This document shows positions 19,726-28,948 of a stretch of 64,000 bases of DNA, one piece after another. This DNA is from Modicisalibacter ilicicola DSM 19980. GTDB taxonomy: Bacteria; Pseudomonadota; Gammaproteobacteria; Pseudomonadales; Halomonadaceae. The stretch spans positions 85,162-149,161 of the forward strand of contig NZ_FQUJ01000011.1 in the NCBI RefSeq assembly GCF_900128925.1. The letters run 5' to 3'. Position 1 is the stretch's first letter; each line of letters starts with the position of its first letter. Below the pieces are notes generated by a model that did no database searches, was not told the DNA's origin, and was given only the letters and a program-made list of their open reading frames with translations. The position numbers were made by a program, and so were the translations under genes.

Positions 19726-20811
19726 ATGTCCGGCAACACCTTCGGCAAGCTGTTTACCGTCACCACCTTCGGCGAAAGCCACGGGCCGGCGCTCGGCGCC
19801 ATCGTCGACGGTTGCCCGCCCGGCCTGCCGCTCACCGAGGAGGACCTGCAGCGGGACCTGGATCGCCGGCGCCCCGGTACCTCGCGACATACTACCCAGC
19901 GTCGCGAGCCCGACCAAGTGCGGATTCTCTCCGGTGTCTTCGAAGGGACGACCACCGGCACGCCGATCGGCCTTGGCATCGAGAACACCGATCAGCGCTC
20001 GAAGGACTACGCCAACATCAAGGAGCAGTTCCGGCCGGCCCACGCCGACTACACCTATCATCACAAGTACGGCATCCGCGATTATCGTGGCGGCGGCCGC
20101 TCCAGCGCTCGCGAGACCGCCATGCGCGTCGCTGCCGGCGCCATCGCCAAGAAGTACCTGGCAAGCGAAGGCATCCGCGTGCGCGGCTACATGAGCCAGC
20201 TCGGCCCCCTCGCCATCGACTTCAAGTCCTGGGACGGGGTCGACGACAATGCCTTCTTCTGCCCCGACCCGGATCGTGTGCCCGAGCTCGAGGCCTTCAT
20301 GGACCAACTGCGCCGTGATCAGGATTCGGTGGGTGCCAGGATCACCGTGGTTGCCGAAGGCGTTCCGGTGGGGCTGGGCGAGCCGGTCTTCGATCGTCTC
20401 GATGCCGAGCTGGCCCACGGGCTGATGAGCATCAATGCGGTCAAGGGCGTGGAGATCGGCGACGGTTTCGCGACGGTGGCCCAGCGCGGCAGCGAACATC
20501 GCGACGAGATGTCCCCGCAAGGCTTCCTCTCCAACCATGCCGGCGGCGTGCTGGGAGGCATCAGTTCGGGCCAGCCGGTGATCGCCCACCTGGCCCTCAA
20601 GCCCACCTCGAGCATCACCCGGCCGGGACGTTCCATCGATGTGCACGGCAACCCGATCGAAGTGGTCACCAAGGGGCGCCACGACCCTTGTGTCGGCATT
20701 CGCGCCACCCCCATCGCCGAAGCGATGATGGCCCTGACCCTGATGGATCATCTCTTGAGGCATCGGGCCCAGAACCCGCACGTACGGGTCGAAACGCCAC
20801 GCCTGACGTAG
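19726..20811 (+). CDS. aroC: Chorismate synthase
   Basis: A 361-residue enzyme that converts EPSP to chorismate with reduced FMN in the last common step of aromatic synthesis. Recognisable family signatures are [51 protein letters not shown] and the C-terminal [18 protein letters not shown]. Length equals E. coli AroC (361). It feeds the tryptophan genes found later in the window. Confidence 0.98.
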   Translation: MSGNTFGKLFTVTTFGESHGPALGAIVDGCPPGLPLTEEDLQRDLDRRRPGTSRHTTQRREPDQVRILSGVFEGTTTGTPIGLGIENTDQRSKDYANIKEQFRPAHADYTYHHKYGIRDYRGGGRSSARETAMRVAAGAIAKKYLASEGIRVRGYMSQLGPLAIDFKSWDGVDDNAFFCPDPDRVPELEAFMDQLRRDQDSVGARITVVAEGVPVGLGEPVFDRLDAELAHGLMSINAVKGVEIGDGFATVAQRGSEHRDEMSPQGFLSNHAGGVLGGISSGQPVIAHLALKPTSSITRPGRSIDVHGNPIEVVTKGRHDPCVGIRATPIAEAMMALTLMDHLLRHRAQNPHVRVETPRLT

Positions 20812-20850
20812 TCGCGCTATCCCGGGGCGCCCGGATGTCGACAAGGCGGA

Positions 20851-21384
20851 TCAATTGCCCTGGCCCTCGGCATGCCGCCTTTCCTCCTCGGTGATCTTTT
20901 CTATTTCCACATCGGGGTGGTGACGTCGAATGGTGTCGCTGATCTCTTTCTCACGCGCGCCGGGCACGTCCACCATCATCAGGATGGCGCCCCGCTTGTA
21001 TGCGTGCTGGAATTTCTCGACCTTGATGTCGGGCACCGAGACACCCACCAGCGTGCTGGCCCAGAGGCCGAACAGTCCGCCGAAGATACCCAGGCCGATG
21101 ACCAGCGCGAAGTTGCCCGCCTGGCCGGGAATCGACAGCACCGTGGCGGCGGCGATGCCGACGACCAGACCCAGTGGGATGCCGATCAGCAGGCCACGTT
21201 TGCTTGCATTCACGGCATCGGAGGTCTGGAGCAAAGTCGCCTCCCGGAGCCCAGTGTCGTTCAACTGCCTGCGGTCCCTGGCCATGATGTGCACCTCGCT
21301 TCGGCGCAACCCCAGATCGTTCAGCTCATTGGCGATAGTGACCGTCGTCTGGGGATCGGGCGTCAGAAAGTAAAGCCGTTGCAT
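20851..21384 (-). CDS. Membrane protein with central glycine-rich helices (stress-protein-like)
   Basis: A 177-residue protein. A soluble N-terminal part begins MQRLYFLTPDPQTTVTIANEL, followed by two Gly/Ala-rich hydrophobic helices near residues 65-110 (LLIGIPLGLVVGIAAAT and LGIFGGLFGLWAS). A C-terminal part contains GAILMMVDVPGAREKEI and a charged tail. The layout resembles DUF1269 / general-stress-type membrane proteins, but I cannot name the family with certainty. AGAGGAG lies before the ATG. It is divergent from the DUF6489 gene. Confidence 0.75.
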   Translation of the reverse strand: MQRLYFLTPDPQTTVTIANELNDLGLRRSEVHIMARDRRQLNDTGLREATLLQTSDAVNASKRGLLIGIPLGLVVGIAAATVLSIPGQAGNFALVIGLGIFGGLFGLWASTLVGVSVPDIKVEKFQHAYKRGAILMMVDVPGAREKEISDTIRRHHPDVEIEKITEEERRHAEGQGN

Positions 21385-21519
21385 TGGGCGTTCTCCTCTC
21401 GGTTCATTGAAGCGGTATTGTGCTTCTGCCACCCAGTGTAGGCGTACCCGGACCAACACGACCGCCTGGGAGCGCATCGCTGCTATACTCATGGCATCGT
21501 CAACCGACCGAGTCATGTC

Positions 21520-21948
21520 ATGAAGATCAACGTCGAATTCGATCTCACGCCAGCGGAGTTTCGCGAATCCTTGGGACTTCCGGATGTGGAGGCCTTCCAG
21601 CGCGACCTGATGAGTCGCATTCAGCAGCAGATGGAGGCAGGCGTCGAGGGCTACGATCCCTGGAGCCTGATGCAACCCTTCATGCAGCAGGGATTGAATC
21701 AAGGTCTGAGTCAGGGATTCGCCAATTTCGGTAGCTATCAGCAGATGATGCTGGACATGTTCCGCCAGGCCGGCAGCAACGCCAAGGTGTCGACGTCATC
21801 CGAAAAGGCCTCCTCTCCGTCCCCATCCGCGTCAGATGAAAAGGCAAGGGAAAAGGCAGCAGAGGAGAAGAGTGGCAGTGCGTCCTCGTCGCGTTCGAAT
21901 GCCGCCAGTTCGTCACGCCAGGGCAGGGCAAGAAAGACGAACGGCTGA
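21520..21948 (+). CDS. DUF6489-like protein upstream of the phasin gene
   Basis: A 142-residue protein. The conserved N-terminal part, MKINVEFDLTPAEFRESLGL then PDVEAFQRDLMSRIQQQM, matches the DUF6489 pattern. A Gln/Met/Gly-rich middle is followed by a low-complexity Ser/Ala/Lys/Glu tail from about residue 90. Function unknown. Its place directly upstream of a phasin and PHA synthase suggests a role at polyhydroxyalkanoate granules, but this is inference from context only. Confidence 0.75.
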   Translation: MKINVEFDLTPAEFRESLGLPDVEAFQRDLMSRIQQQMEAGVEGYDPWSLMQPFMQQGLNQGLSQGFANFGSYQQMMLDMFRQAGSNAKVSTSSEKASSPSPSASDEKAREKAAEEKSGSASSSRSNAASSSRQGRARKTNG

Positions 21949-21960
21949 CGAAGCGCAGCG

Positions 21961-22035
21961 AGTGACCGGCAGTGACCGGTTCGAATGGTATACAAGCGCT
22001 AACCTGTTGCAACTGATCGCAAGGGCGACTACCCT
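21961..22035 (+). promoter_or_regulatory. Candidate promoter and direct repeats upstream of the phasin gene
   Basis: AGTGACCGG occurs twice head-to-tail (21961-21969 and 21971-21979, 10-base period). Downstream, TTGCAA (22007-22012), a 17-base spacer and TACCCT (22030-22035) form a weak sigma-70-like promoter. The repeats could bind a PHA regulator; this is inferred from position. Confidence 0.4.
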
Positions 22036-22100
22036 TTGTGCAGTGCAGCAAAGGGGCTTCACTATCTCGAACAATGCTCATCCGTCAGGAGGGATTCGAT

Positions 22101-22574
22101 ATGGCACGTAACAACCAGCAGGACCAGATGTACAACGCCTTCGCCGAGCAGACCCGCAACTTCTTCGAGCCGATGCGCAAGCTCAATGGCGTGATGCTCG
22201 ACAACATGGAAAAGATGACCCAGTTCCAGCTGGAGTCGATGAAGCGTTACAGCCAGATGGGAACCGAGCGCATGCGCGCCGCATCCGAGGTCAAGGATGC
22301 CGACGACATGCGGGATTTTGCGACACGCCAGACCGAGTTGATGAACGAGCTCTCTCAGCAGATGATGGAAGACGCCCGGGCCATGTCCGAGCTGAGCGTG
22401 AAGTTCCGCGAGGAACTTCAGAAGACGTTCTCCGATGCCAGCCAGCAGGCCATGAGTCAGGCCGACGAAGTGGCGCGGCAGACACAGGAGGCCACCAAGA
22501 CGGCTGTCGATTCCGCCAAGTCCACCACGGATGCGGCCAAGGCGACCAGTTCGCGCGGCAACAAGAGCAGCTAA
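22101..22574 (+). CDS. phaP: Phasin family protein
   Basis: A 157-residue, almost wholly helical amphipathic protein with no membrane segment. The phasin-2 pattern is seen in FAEQTRNFFEPMRKLNGVML and QFQLESMKRYSQMGTERMR, and the C-terminus is Ala/Lys/Ser-rich. Phasins coat polyhydroxyalkanoate granules and limit their size. A strong AGGAGG-type ribosome site (CAGGAGG) is placed before ATG 22101; longer upstream frames lack one. A stem-loop separates it from the PHA synthase gene. Confidence 0.92.
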   Translation: MARNNQQDQMYNAFAEQTRNFFEPMRKLNGVMLDNMEKMTQFQLESMKRYSQMGTERMRAASEVKDADDMRDFATRQTELMNELSQQMMEDARAMSELSVKFREELQKTFSDASQQAMSQADEVARQTQEATKTAVDSAKSTTDAAKATSSRGNKSS

Positions 22575-22578
22575 AGGA

Positions 22579-22607
22579 TGAGGGCCGGTGTGACCGCCGG
22601 CCCCTCA
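22579..22607 (+). terminator. Stem-loop between phaP and phaC
   Basis: TGAGGGCCGG (22579-22588) pairs with CCGGCCCCTCA (22597-22607), with one bulged base and an eight-base loop. No clean T run follows, so it may attenuate read-through or protect the phaP message rather than terminate fully. Confidence 0.5.
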
Positions 22608-22729
22608 CCTTGAAAATTTCGGCACGATGCATGGTCCCGCACCGCGAGGCCGTGCATCGTGTGCCTGGTTGATATGTGCAACAAGCACGCCAGGAAACAA
22701 CAAGCGCGTCGGGAAACAAGGGGGGGTGT

Positions 22730-24580
22730 ATGCAGTCAGATTCCCAATTCGAGTTGGGGCCGTTCGTCGACGAGGAGTGGGTGGCCAAGCTCGAGTCGAT
22801 CAATCGTGAATACCAGGCGTTGACCCAGGAGATGCTGGCGCGATTGATGCCCAGTGAGGCCGGTGAGTCGATCCTGAGCGACATGAAGGCAAGCCTCCGG
22901 CAGGGCGTCGAGGCCCTGGCAGGCAACCCCCAGCTGCTCTACGGCGCGCAGATGCGCCTGGTCCAGGATCAGATGCGGCTCTGGCAGCAGACTGCCCGGG
23001 AGTTCTATGGCAATGCCGAGCCTGCCGAGGCGGTCATCGAGCCCGAGCGCTCGGACCGACGGTTCAGGGATGAAGCCTGGCACAACGAACCCTTCTACCG
23101 ATACATCATGCAGCAGTACCTGCTCTCGGCCAGGATGATGAACGAGTTGATCGAGGGAATCGATACCCTGAGCGACGAGCAGAAGCGCAGCCTGGAGTTC
23201 TATATTCGCCAGTACGTCAGCGCCATGGCGCCGACCAATTTCGTCACCACCAACCCCGAAGTGATGCGCCTGACCCTGGAAACCAAGGGCCAGAACCTGA
23301 TCGATGGCCTGCAGCGTCTGCGCGCCGACCTGGCCAATTCGGCAGAAGGCCTGAACGTGGCGATGACCGATCGGGAAGCGTTCCGCATCGGCGAGAACAT
23401 TGCCGTGACCCCGGGGGACGTGGTCTACGAAAACGAATTGATCCAGTTGATCCAGTACCGCCCCACCACCGAAAAGGCGTTCAAGACACCGTTGCTGGTC
23501 ATTCCCCCCTGGATCAACAAGTACTACATCCTCGACCTGCGTCAGGACAACTCGATGATGAAATGGCTGGTGGATCAAGGCCATACCGTCTTCCTGATCT
23601 CCTGGCGCAACCCCGGGGTCGAGCAGCGCGACCTGACCTGGGCCGATTACATGCAGCTGGGGCCGATCGCCGCGATGGAGGCCATCGAGAAGGCGTGCGG
23701 CGAAAAATCCGTCAACCTGCTCAGCTATTGTGTCGGGGGGACCCTGGCGGCCTCGACGGTGGCCTATCTGACCAGTACCCGGCGTGGGCGCAAGGTGCGC
23801 TCGGTGACCTACATGGCTACCCTGCAGGACTTCCGCGACCCCGGCGAGATCGGCGTCTTTCTCAGCGAGGCGGCACTGGACGGGATCGAGCGCCAGCTCG
23901 AGGCCGATGGCTATCTGGATGGACGCATCATGGCGTTCTCCTTCAACCTGCTCCGGGAAAAGGATCTGTTCTGGTCGTTCTACATCAACAACTACCTCAA
24001 GGGCGAGGAGCCGGCGGCCTTCGACCTGCTCTACTGGAACACCGACGGCACCAACCTGCCGGCCGCCACCCATGGCTGGTACCTGCGCAACATGTATCTC
24101 GAGAATCGGCTGGTCGAGCCCGGCGGCATCGAACTCGACGGGGTCAAGATCGATCTGCGCAAGATCTCCACGCCGAGCTACTTCATCTCGGCCAAGGAAG
24201 ACCACATCGCCAAGTGGAACTCGACCTACTACGGCACCCAGCTGCCCAAGGGGCCGGTGACCTTCGTGCTCGGCGGCTCGGGGCACATCGCCGGTATCGT
24301 CAATCCGCCCAGCAAGAACAAGTACGGTTACTGGACCAACCCCGAGTTGCCCAACAGCGCGGATCAATGGTTCGAGGGCGCCACCTTCAATGAGGGCTCC
24401 TGGTGGCCGCACTGGCAGGCATGGATGACCGACAACGGCTACGCGGATGCCAGCAAGCAGGTACCCGCCCGCCAGCCCGGCGAGGGGGAGCTCGGCATCA
24501 TCGAGCCGGCACCCGGCCGCTATGTGCGCCAGACGATTCCCGAAGTGCTGGGACACCTGCCCGAGGAAGAAGACGCGTAA
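22730..24580 (+). CDS. phaC: Class I polyhydroxyalkanoate synthase PhaC
   Basis: A 616-residue polymerase of 3-hydroxyacyl-CoA on PHA granules. The N-terminal helical region is followed by the alpha/beta-hydrolase catalytic domain, with VIPPWINKYYILDL and the catalytic triad Cys334, Asp491 (KEDHIAKW) and His519 (GGSGHIAG). The lipase-like box reads SYCVGG where most class I enzymes have GYCxGG. The start at 22730 follows a run of seven G; no other good start is near. It lies 155 bases after phaP. No phaA, phaB or phaR is in the window. Confidence 0.96.
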   Translation: MQSDSQFELGPFVDEEWVAKLESINREYQALTQEMLARLMPSEAGESILSDMKASLRQGVEALAGNPQLLYGAQMRLVQDQMRLWQQTAREFYGNAEPAEAVIEPERSDRRFRDEAWHNEPFYRYIMQQYLLSARMMNELIEGIDTLSDEQKRSLEFYIRQYVSAMAPTNFVTTNPEVMRLTLETKGQNLIDGLQRLRADLANSAEGLNVAMTDREAFRIGENIAVTPGDVVYENELIQLIQYRPTTEKAFKTPLLVIPPWINKYYILDLRQDNSMMKWLVDQGHTVFLISWRNPGVEQRDLTWADYMQLGPIAAMEAIEKACGEKSVNLLSYCVGGTLAASTVAYLTSTRRGRKVRSVTYMATLQDFRDPGEIGVFLSEAALDGIERQLEADGYLDGRIMAFSFNLLREKDLFWSFYINNYLKGEEPAAFDLLYWNTDGTNLPAATHGWYLRNMYLENRLVEPGGIELDGVKIDLRKISTPSYFISAKEDHIAKWNSTYYGTQLPKGPVTFVLGGSGHIAGIVNPPSKNKYGYWTNPELPNSADQWFEGATFNEGSWWPHWQAWMTDNGYADASKQVPARQPGEGELGIIEPAPGRYVRQTIPEVLGHLPEEEDA

Positions 24581-24591
24581 GGCGGCCGCCC

Positions 24592-25512
24592 TCAGGTGTG
24601 ACCGTAAGACGCCCCAGGCGCCCGATAGGTGCGTGCCTGGGGCGTCGCTGCGTCGTCGAGCAGGGCAAGCATCGAGCGTGCCGCGTTGGACAGCGTGCGG
24701 CTCCGGTGCACCAGATAGCCCAGCGGACGCTCGATGGGGCGATGATCGATGGGCAGGATGCGTACCTCGTCGTCGATCAGCGTATCGGGCAACACGCTCC
24801 AACCCAGCCCGATGGCCACCATCATCTTCAAGGTTTCCAGGTAGTTGGTGGAAAGTGCGACGTTCACCTGGAGCCCGTTCCGGGCAAAGGTATCGACGAC
24901 GATGCCCCGGGTGAAGGTCAGGTGACCGGGCAGCACCGCGTCGTGGTCCGACAGCGCCGACAGCGGTAACCGGGGCTGATCGGCCAGGGGGTGATCCCTG
25001 CCGCACACGTAACGCAGCCGGTCGATCCACACGGGGACCACGGCGAGGCGAGGGTCGGGAACCGGCGCCAGGGTGACCACGGCGATTTCCAGTTCACCCT
25101 CCAGTACCCCCTGGTAGGCCTGTTCCGAATCGAGGAAGCGCAGATCCATGCGTACGTCCGGATGCGCCTGGGTGTAGGTCTTGAGTATCGGTGGCAAACG
25201 ATGCAGGCCGATATGGTGGCTGGTGGCCATGGTCAGGCTGCCACCGATGTCCCCGGCCAGATTGGCCAGCGCCCGGCGGCTGTCGTCGACCATCACCAGG
25301 ATTTCCCGGGCCCGGGGCAGCAGCACCTCGCCGGCCTCCGTGAGGGTGACCCGCCGGCCGAAACGGTCGAACAGGCGCGCGCCGATCTGGTCTTCCAGCG
25401 TGGCAATACGCTTGCTCACCGCCGGCTGGGTCAGATAGAGCTGTTCGGCGGCCAGTGAAAAGGAGCCGCTGTCGGCGACGGCGAGAAAGGCTTGCAGGCT
25501 TTGCGTATCCAT
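24592..25512 (-). CDS. LysR-family transcriptional regulator
   Basis: A 306-residue regulator. The N-terminal winged helix (MDTQSLQAFLAVADSGSFS then AAEQLYLTQPAVSKRI) is diagnostic, and a periplasmic-binding-protein-like effector domain follows from about residue 90. It is divergent from leuC with 187 bases between starts, the usual arrangement for a LysR regulator controlling its neighbour, so it probably regulates leuCDB. It converges with phaC, ending 11 bases after that gene. Confidence 0.93.
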   Translation of the reverse strand: MDTQSLQAFLAVADSGSFSLAAEQLYLTQPAVSKRIATLEDQIGARLFDRFGRRVTLTEAGEVLLPRAREILVMVDDSRRALANLAGDIGGSLTMATSHHIGLHRLPPILKTYTQAHPDVRMDLRFLDSEQAYQGVLEGELEIAVVTLAPVPDPRLAVVPVWIDRLRYVCGRDHPLADQPRLPLSALSDHDAVLPGHLTFTRGIVVDTFARNGLQVNVALSTNYLETLKMMVAIGLGWSVLPDTLIDDEVRILPIDHRPIERPLGYLVHRSRTLSNAARSMLALLDDAATPQARTYRAPGASYGHT

Positions 25513-25578
25513 GGGCGTTCCACCGGGGCGTTAGTTGAAGCTATTCTGTTATGGAATCCAAAGGATAAATAACATGAA

Positions 25579-25607
25579 TTGCTTTTATGGGGCTATCCCC
25601 ATAACCT
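25579..25607 (+). promoter_or_regulatory. Candidate leuC promoter with embedded 8-bp palindrome
   Basis: TTGCTT (25579-25584), a 17-base spacer and TAACCT (25602-25607) form a plausible sigma-70 promoter. The spacer is occupied by a perfect inverted repeat, TTATGGGG (25585-25592) and CCCCATAA (25597-25604), separated by four bases. It is a candidate operator for the divergent LysR regulator. Confidence 0.5.
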
Positions 25608-25699
25608 CATGATCATCGAGGGCGTGGTTCCGGCACCCCGATCGAACATCGTCGCGCCCCGGCGCGTCCAAGGCTCTAGCGAGCAGGTGGAGGAGACCC

Positions 25700-27139
25700 A
25701 TGGCAGGCCAGACGCTTTACGACAAGTTGTGGTCGCAACATTTGGTCAAGCAGCGCGAGGATGGCAGCGCCTTGATCTACATCGACCGCCAGTTGCTGCA
25801 CGAGGTGACATCGCCCCAGGCCTTCGAAGGCCTGCGCCTGGCGGGGCGCAAGCCGTGGCGCCTGGATGCCAACCTGGCGACGCCGGATCACAACGTGCCG
25901 ACGACCCTGAAGGAGCGCGCGGCGGGCAACGCCGGCATCCTCGACCCGGTGTCGCTGATCCAGGTACAGACGCTCGACGACAACTGCGAGGCCTTCGGCA
26001 TCGAGGAGTTTCGCATCAACGATGCCCGTCAGGGCATCGTCCATGTGGTCGGCCCGGAGCAGGGCGCGACCCTGCCGGGCATGACCGTGGTCTGTGGGGA
26101 TTCCCACACGGCGACCCACGGTGCCTTCGCGGCCCTGGCCCATGGCATCGGCACTTCCGAGGTCGAGCATGTGCTGGCGACCCAGTGCCTGGTGGCCCAG
26201 AAGATGAAGAACCTGCGGGTGCGCGTCGAGGGCAGGCTGGGCACCGGCGTGACCGCCAAGGACATCGTGCTGGCGGTGATCGGACGCATCGGCACCGCCG
26301 GGGGCACCGGCTACGCCATCGAGTTCGCCGGCAGCGCGATCCGCGATCTCTCCATGGAAGGGCGCATGACCATCTGCAACATGGCCATCGAGGCCGGTGC
26401 CCGGGTAGGGCTGGTGGGCGTCGACGACACCACCATCGACTACCTGCGCGAGCGTCCCTATGCGCCGACCGGCGAGCAGTGGGACGCCGCCGTGGCGGCC
26501 TGGCGCGAGCTGGTTTCCGACGAGGATGCGGTGTTCGACAAGGAGGTGGTGTTCGACGCCGCCGAGATCGCGCCCCAGGTGAGCTGGGGAACCAGCCCCG
26601 AGATGGTGGCGCCCATCGAGGGCGAGGTGCCCGACCCCGCCACCATCGACGATGACACCGTCAAGCGCGGGGTGACCCGGGCCCTGGAGTACATGGGACT
26701 GTCGCCGCGCCAGAAGATCACCGACATTCGTCTCGACAAGGTGTTCATCGGTTCCTGCACCAACTCGCGGATCGAGGACCTGCGCGAGGCCGCCAAGGTG
26801 GCGAAGGGCAAGAAGGTGGCGGACTCCATCGCCCTGGCGATGGTGGTACCGGGGTCCGGCCTGGTCAAGCGCCAGGCCGAGGCGGAGGGGCTCGACAAGA
26901 TATTCCTCGAGGCCGGCTTCGAGTGGCGTGAGCCGGGCTGCTCGATGTGTCTGGCCATGAACGCCGACAAGCTGGGGGCCGGCGAGCATTGTGCCTCCAC
27001 GTCCAATCGCAACTTCGAGGGGCGTCAGGGCTACGGCGGCCGCACCCATCTGGTCAGCCCGGCGATGGCGGCAGCCGCGGCGATCGCCGGCCACTTCGTG
27101 GACGTGCGCGATACTACCCTGTCACCCCGGGAGGCCTGA
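25700..27139 (+). CDS. leuC: 3-isopropylmalate dehydratase large subunit
   Basis: A 479-residue aconitase-family subunit that, with LeuD, isomerises 2-isopropylmalate to 3-isopropylmalate in leucine synthesis. [20 protein letters not shown] and [14 protein letters not shown] are family signatures. The 4Fe-4S cluster cysteines lie in [17 protein letters not shown] and [20 protein letters not shown] precedes the ATG. leuD begins two bases after the stop, and leuC-leuD-leuB form one operon. Confidence 0.98.
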   Translation: MAGQTLYDKLWSQHLVKQREDGSALIYIDRQLLHEVTSPQAFEGLRLAGRKPWRLDANLATPDHNVPTTLKERAAGNAGILDPVSLIQVQTLDDNCEAFGIEEFRINDARQGIVHVVGPEQGATLPGMTVVCGDSHTATHGAFAALAHGIGTSEVEHVLATQCLVAQKMKNLRVRVEGRLGTGVTAKDIVLAVIGRIGTAGGTGYAIEFAGSAIRDLSMEGRMTICNMAIEAGARVGLVGVDDTTIDYLRERPYAPTGEQWDAAVAAWRELVSDEDAVFDKEVVFDAAEIAPQVSWGTSPEMVAPIEGEVPDPATIDDDTVKRGVTRALEYMGLSPRQKITDIRLDKVFIGSCTNSRIEDLREAAKVAKGKKVADSIALAMVVPGSGLVKRQAEAEGLDKIFLEAGFEWREPGCSMCLAMNADKLGAGEHCASTSNRNFEGRQGYGGRTHLVSPAMAAAAAIAGHFVDVRDTTLSPREA

Positions 27140-27141
27140 TC

Positions 27142-27795
27142 ATGCAAGCACTCAAGCAACATCAAGGCCTGGTGGCGCCGCTCGACCGGGCCAATGTCGA
27201 CACCGACCTGATCATCCCCAAGCAGTTCTTGAAGTCGATCAAGCGCACCGGCTTCGGCCCCAACCTGTTCGATGAATTGCGTTACCTCGACGAAGGCTAT
27301 CCGGGCCAGGACGCCTCGCAGCGACCGCTGAACCCGGATTTCGTTCTCAACCAGCCGCGTTACCGGGACGCCAGCATTCTGCTGACCCGGCGCAACTTCG
27401 GTTGCGGCAGTTCCCGGGAGCACGCCCCCTGGGCGCTGGAGGATTTCGGTTTCCGGGTGATCATCGCGCCGAGCTTTGCCGACATCTTCTACAACAACGC
27501 CTTCAAGAACGGCATCCTGCTGGTGCCTCTGGACGAAGGGACCGTCGAGCGCCTGTTCCAGGAGGTCGAGGCCAGCGAAGGCTATCGCCTCGCCGTCGAC
27601 CTCGAGGCCCAGACCGTGACCACGCCGAGCGGCGAGGTGCTGCACTTCGAGATCGACGAGTTCCGCAAGCACTGCCTGCTCAATGGCCTGGATGATATCG
27701 GCCTGACGCTGGAGCACGAGGCCGCGATTCGCGATTTCGAGATGAAGCATCGCAGCGCGCACCCCTGGTTGTTTCGTGACAGAGAGGTCTCATGA
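27142..27795 (+). CDS. leuD: 3-isopropylmalate dehydratase small subunit
   Basis: A 217-residue swivel-domain partner of LeuC. Signatures are [31 protein letters not shown] and [17 protein letters not shown]. The ribosome site GGGAGG lies inside the end of leuC. The stop overlaps the leuB start by four bases (ATGA), implying translational coupling. Confidence 0.98.
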   Translation: MQALKQHQGLVAPLDRANVDTDLIIPKQFLKSIKRTGFGPNLFDELRYLDEGYPGQDASQRPLNPDFVLNQPRYRDASILLTRRNFGCGSSREHAPWALEDFGFRVIIAPSFADIFYNNAFKNGILLVPLDEGTVERLFQEVEASEGYRLAVDLEAQTVTTPSGEVLHFEIDEFRKHCLLNGLDDIGLTLEHEAAIRDFEMKHRSAHPWLFRDREVS

Positions 27796-28871
27796 GTCGC
27801 AAGATTCTCGTTCTGCCGGGTGACGGCATCGGCCCGGAAATCACCGCCGAGGCGGTCAAGATCCTTCATGCTTGCCAGGAGGCGGGGCTCGACGTGGAAA
27901 TCGACGAGGCCCTGGTGGGGGGAGCCGGCTACGATGCCCACGGCGAACCGCTACCCGTCGAGACCCTGACCAAGGCTCAGGCCGCGGACGCGATCCTACT
28001 GGGGGCCGTGGGCGGCCCGAAGTGGGACAGGCTCGATGACATCGACAAGCGGCCGGAGCGCGGCCTGCTGGGCCTGCGCAAGCATCTCGAGCTGTTCGCC
28101 AATCTGCGTCCGGCGCTGCTCTACCCGCAGCTGGCCGAGGCCTCCAGTCTCAAGCCGGAAGTGGTGTCCGGGCTCGACATCATGATCGTGCGCGAACTCA
28201 CCGGCGGCATCTACTTCGGCCAGCCGCGCGGCATCGAGGAGCGCGACGGCCAGCGGGTGGGCTTCAACACCTATGTCTATTCCGAGGCGGAGATCGAGCG
28301 CATCGGCCGCGTCGCCTTCGAGATGGCACGCAAGCGTGGGCGTCGGCTCTGCTCGGTGGACAAGGCCAATGTGCTCGAGGTCACCATGCTGTGGCGCGAG
28401 GTCATGGAACGCCTGGCCAACGAGTATCCCGATGTGGAACTCTCCCACATGTACGTCGACAATGCCGCCATGCAGCTGGTACGCGCCCCCAAGCAGTTCG
28501 ATGTCGTGGTCACCGGCAACATGTTCGGCGACATCCTCTCCGATGCCGCGGCCATGCTCACCGGCTCCATCGGCATGCTGCCGTCGGCCTCCCTGAACGA
28601 GCGCAACCAGGGCATGTACGAGCCCTGTCATGGCAGCGCCCCGGACATCGCCGGCAAGGGCGTGGCCAACCCCCTGGCGACCATCCTCTCGGTGGCGATG
28701 ATGCTGCGCTACAGCCTCGGCGAGACCGCGCTGGCCGAGCGCATCGAGCGCGCCGTGGGCGCAGTGCTCGACCAGGGGCTGCGTACCGCCGATATCGCCT
28801 ACCCGGGGACGCGAGAGGTGTCCACCGCGGCAATGGGGGATGCCGTATTGGCGGCCTTCCATCAGGCGTAG
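27792..28871 (+). CDS. leuB: 3-isopropylmalate dehydrogenase
   Basis: A 359-residue NAD-dependent beta-decarboxylating dehydrogenase, third in the leucine operon. It begins [51 protein letters not shown] and [18 protein letters not shown] mark substrate, metal and catalytic residues. The C-terminal [16 protein letters not shown] is the NAD site. asd follows after 77 bases, as in pseudomonads. Confidence 0.98.
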   Translation: MSRKILVLPGDGIGPEITAEAVKILHACQEAGLDVEIDEALVGGAGYDAHGEPLPVETLTKAQAADAILLGAVGGPKWDRLDDIDKRPERGLLGLRKHLELFANLRPALLYPQLAEASSLKPEVVSGLDIMIVRELTGGIYFGQPRGIEERDGQRVGFNTYVYSEAEIERIGRVAFEMARKRGRRLCSVDKANVLEVTMLWREVMERLANEYPDVELSHMYVDNAAMQLVRAPKQFDVVVTGNMFGDILSDAAAMLTGSIGMLPSASLNERNQGMYEPCHGSAPDIAGKGVANPLATILSVAMMLRYSLGETALAERIERAVGAVLDQGLRTADIAYPGTREVSTAAMGDAVLAAFHQA

Positions 28872-28948
28872 AATAGTGTATGCGGCACCCGCGTACACGC
28901 ACCCGTGAGGACTCATGGGTGACACTCGGAATTCCAGGAGGACTCCAC

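Noticed and set aside
22736..25030. A 764-codon minus-strand frame across phaC
   Set aside because: Shadow of phaC, and it overlaps the start of the real LysR gene in another frame.
25608..25699. Possible leucine leader peptide and attenuator before leuC
   Set aside because: The short frame from the ATG at 25608 contains no run of Leu codons and no terminator/antiterminator pair is apparent.
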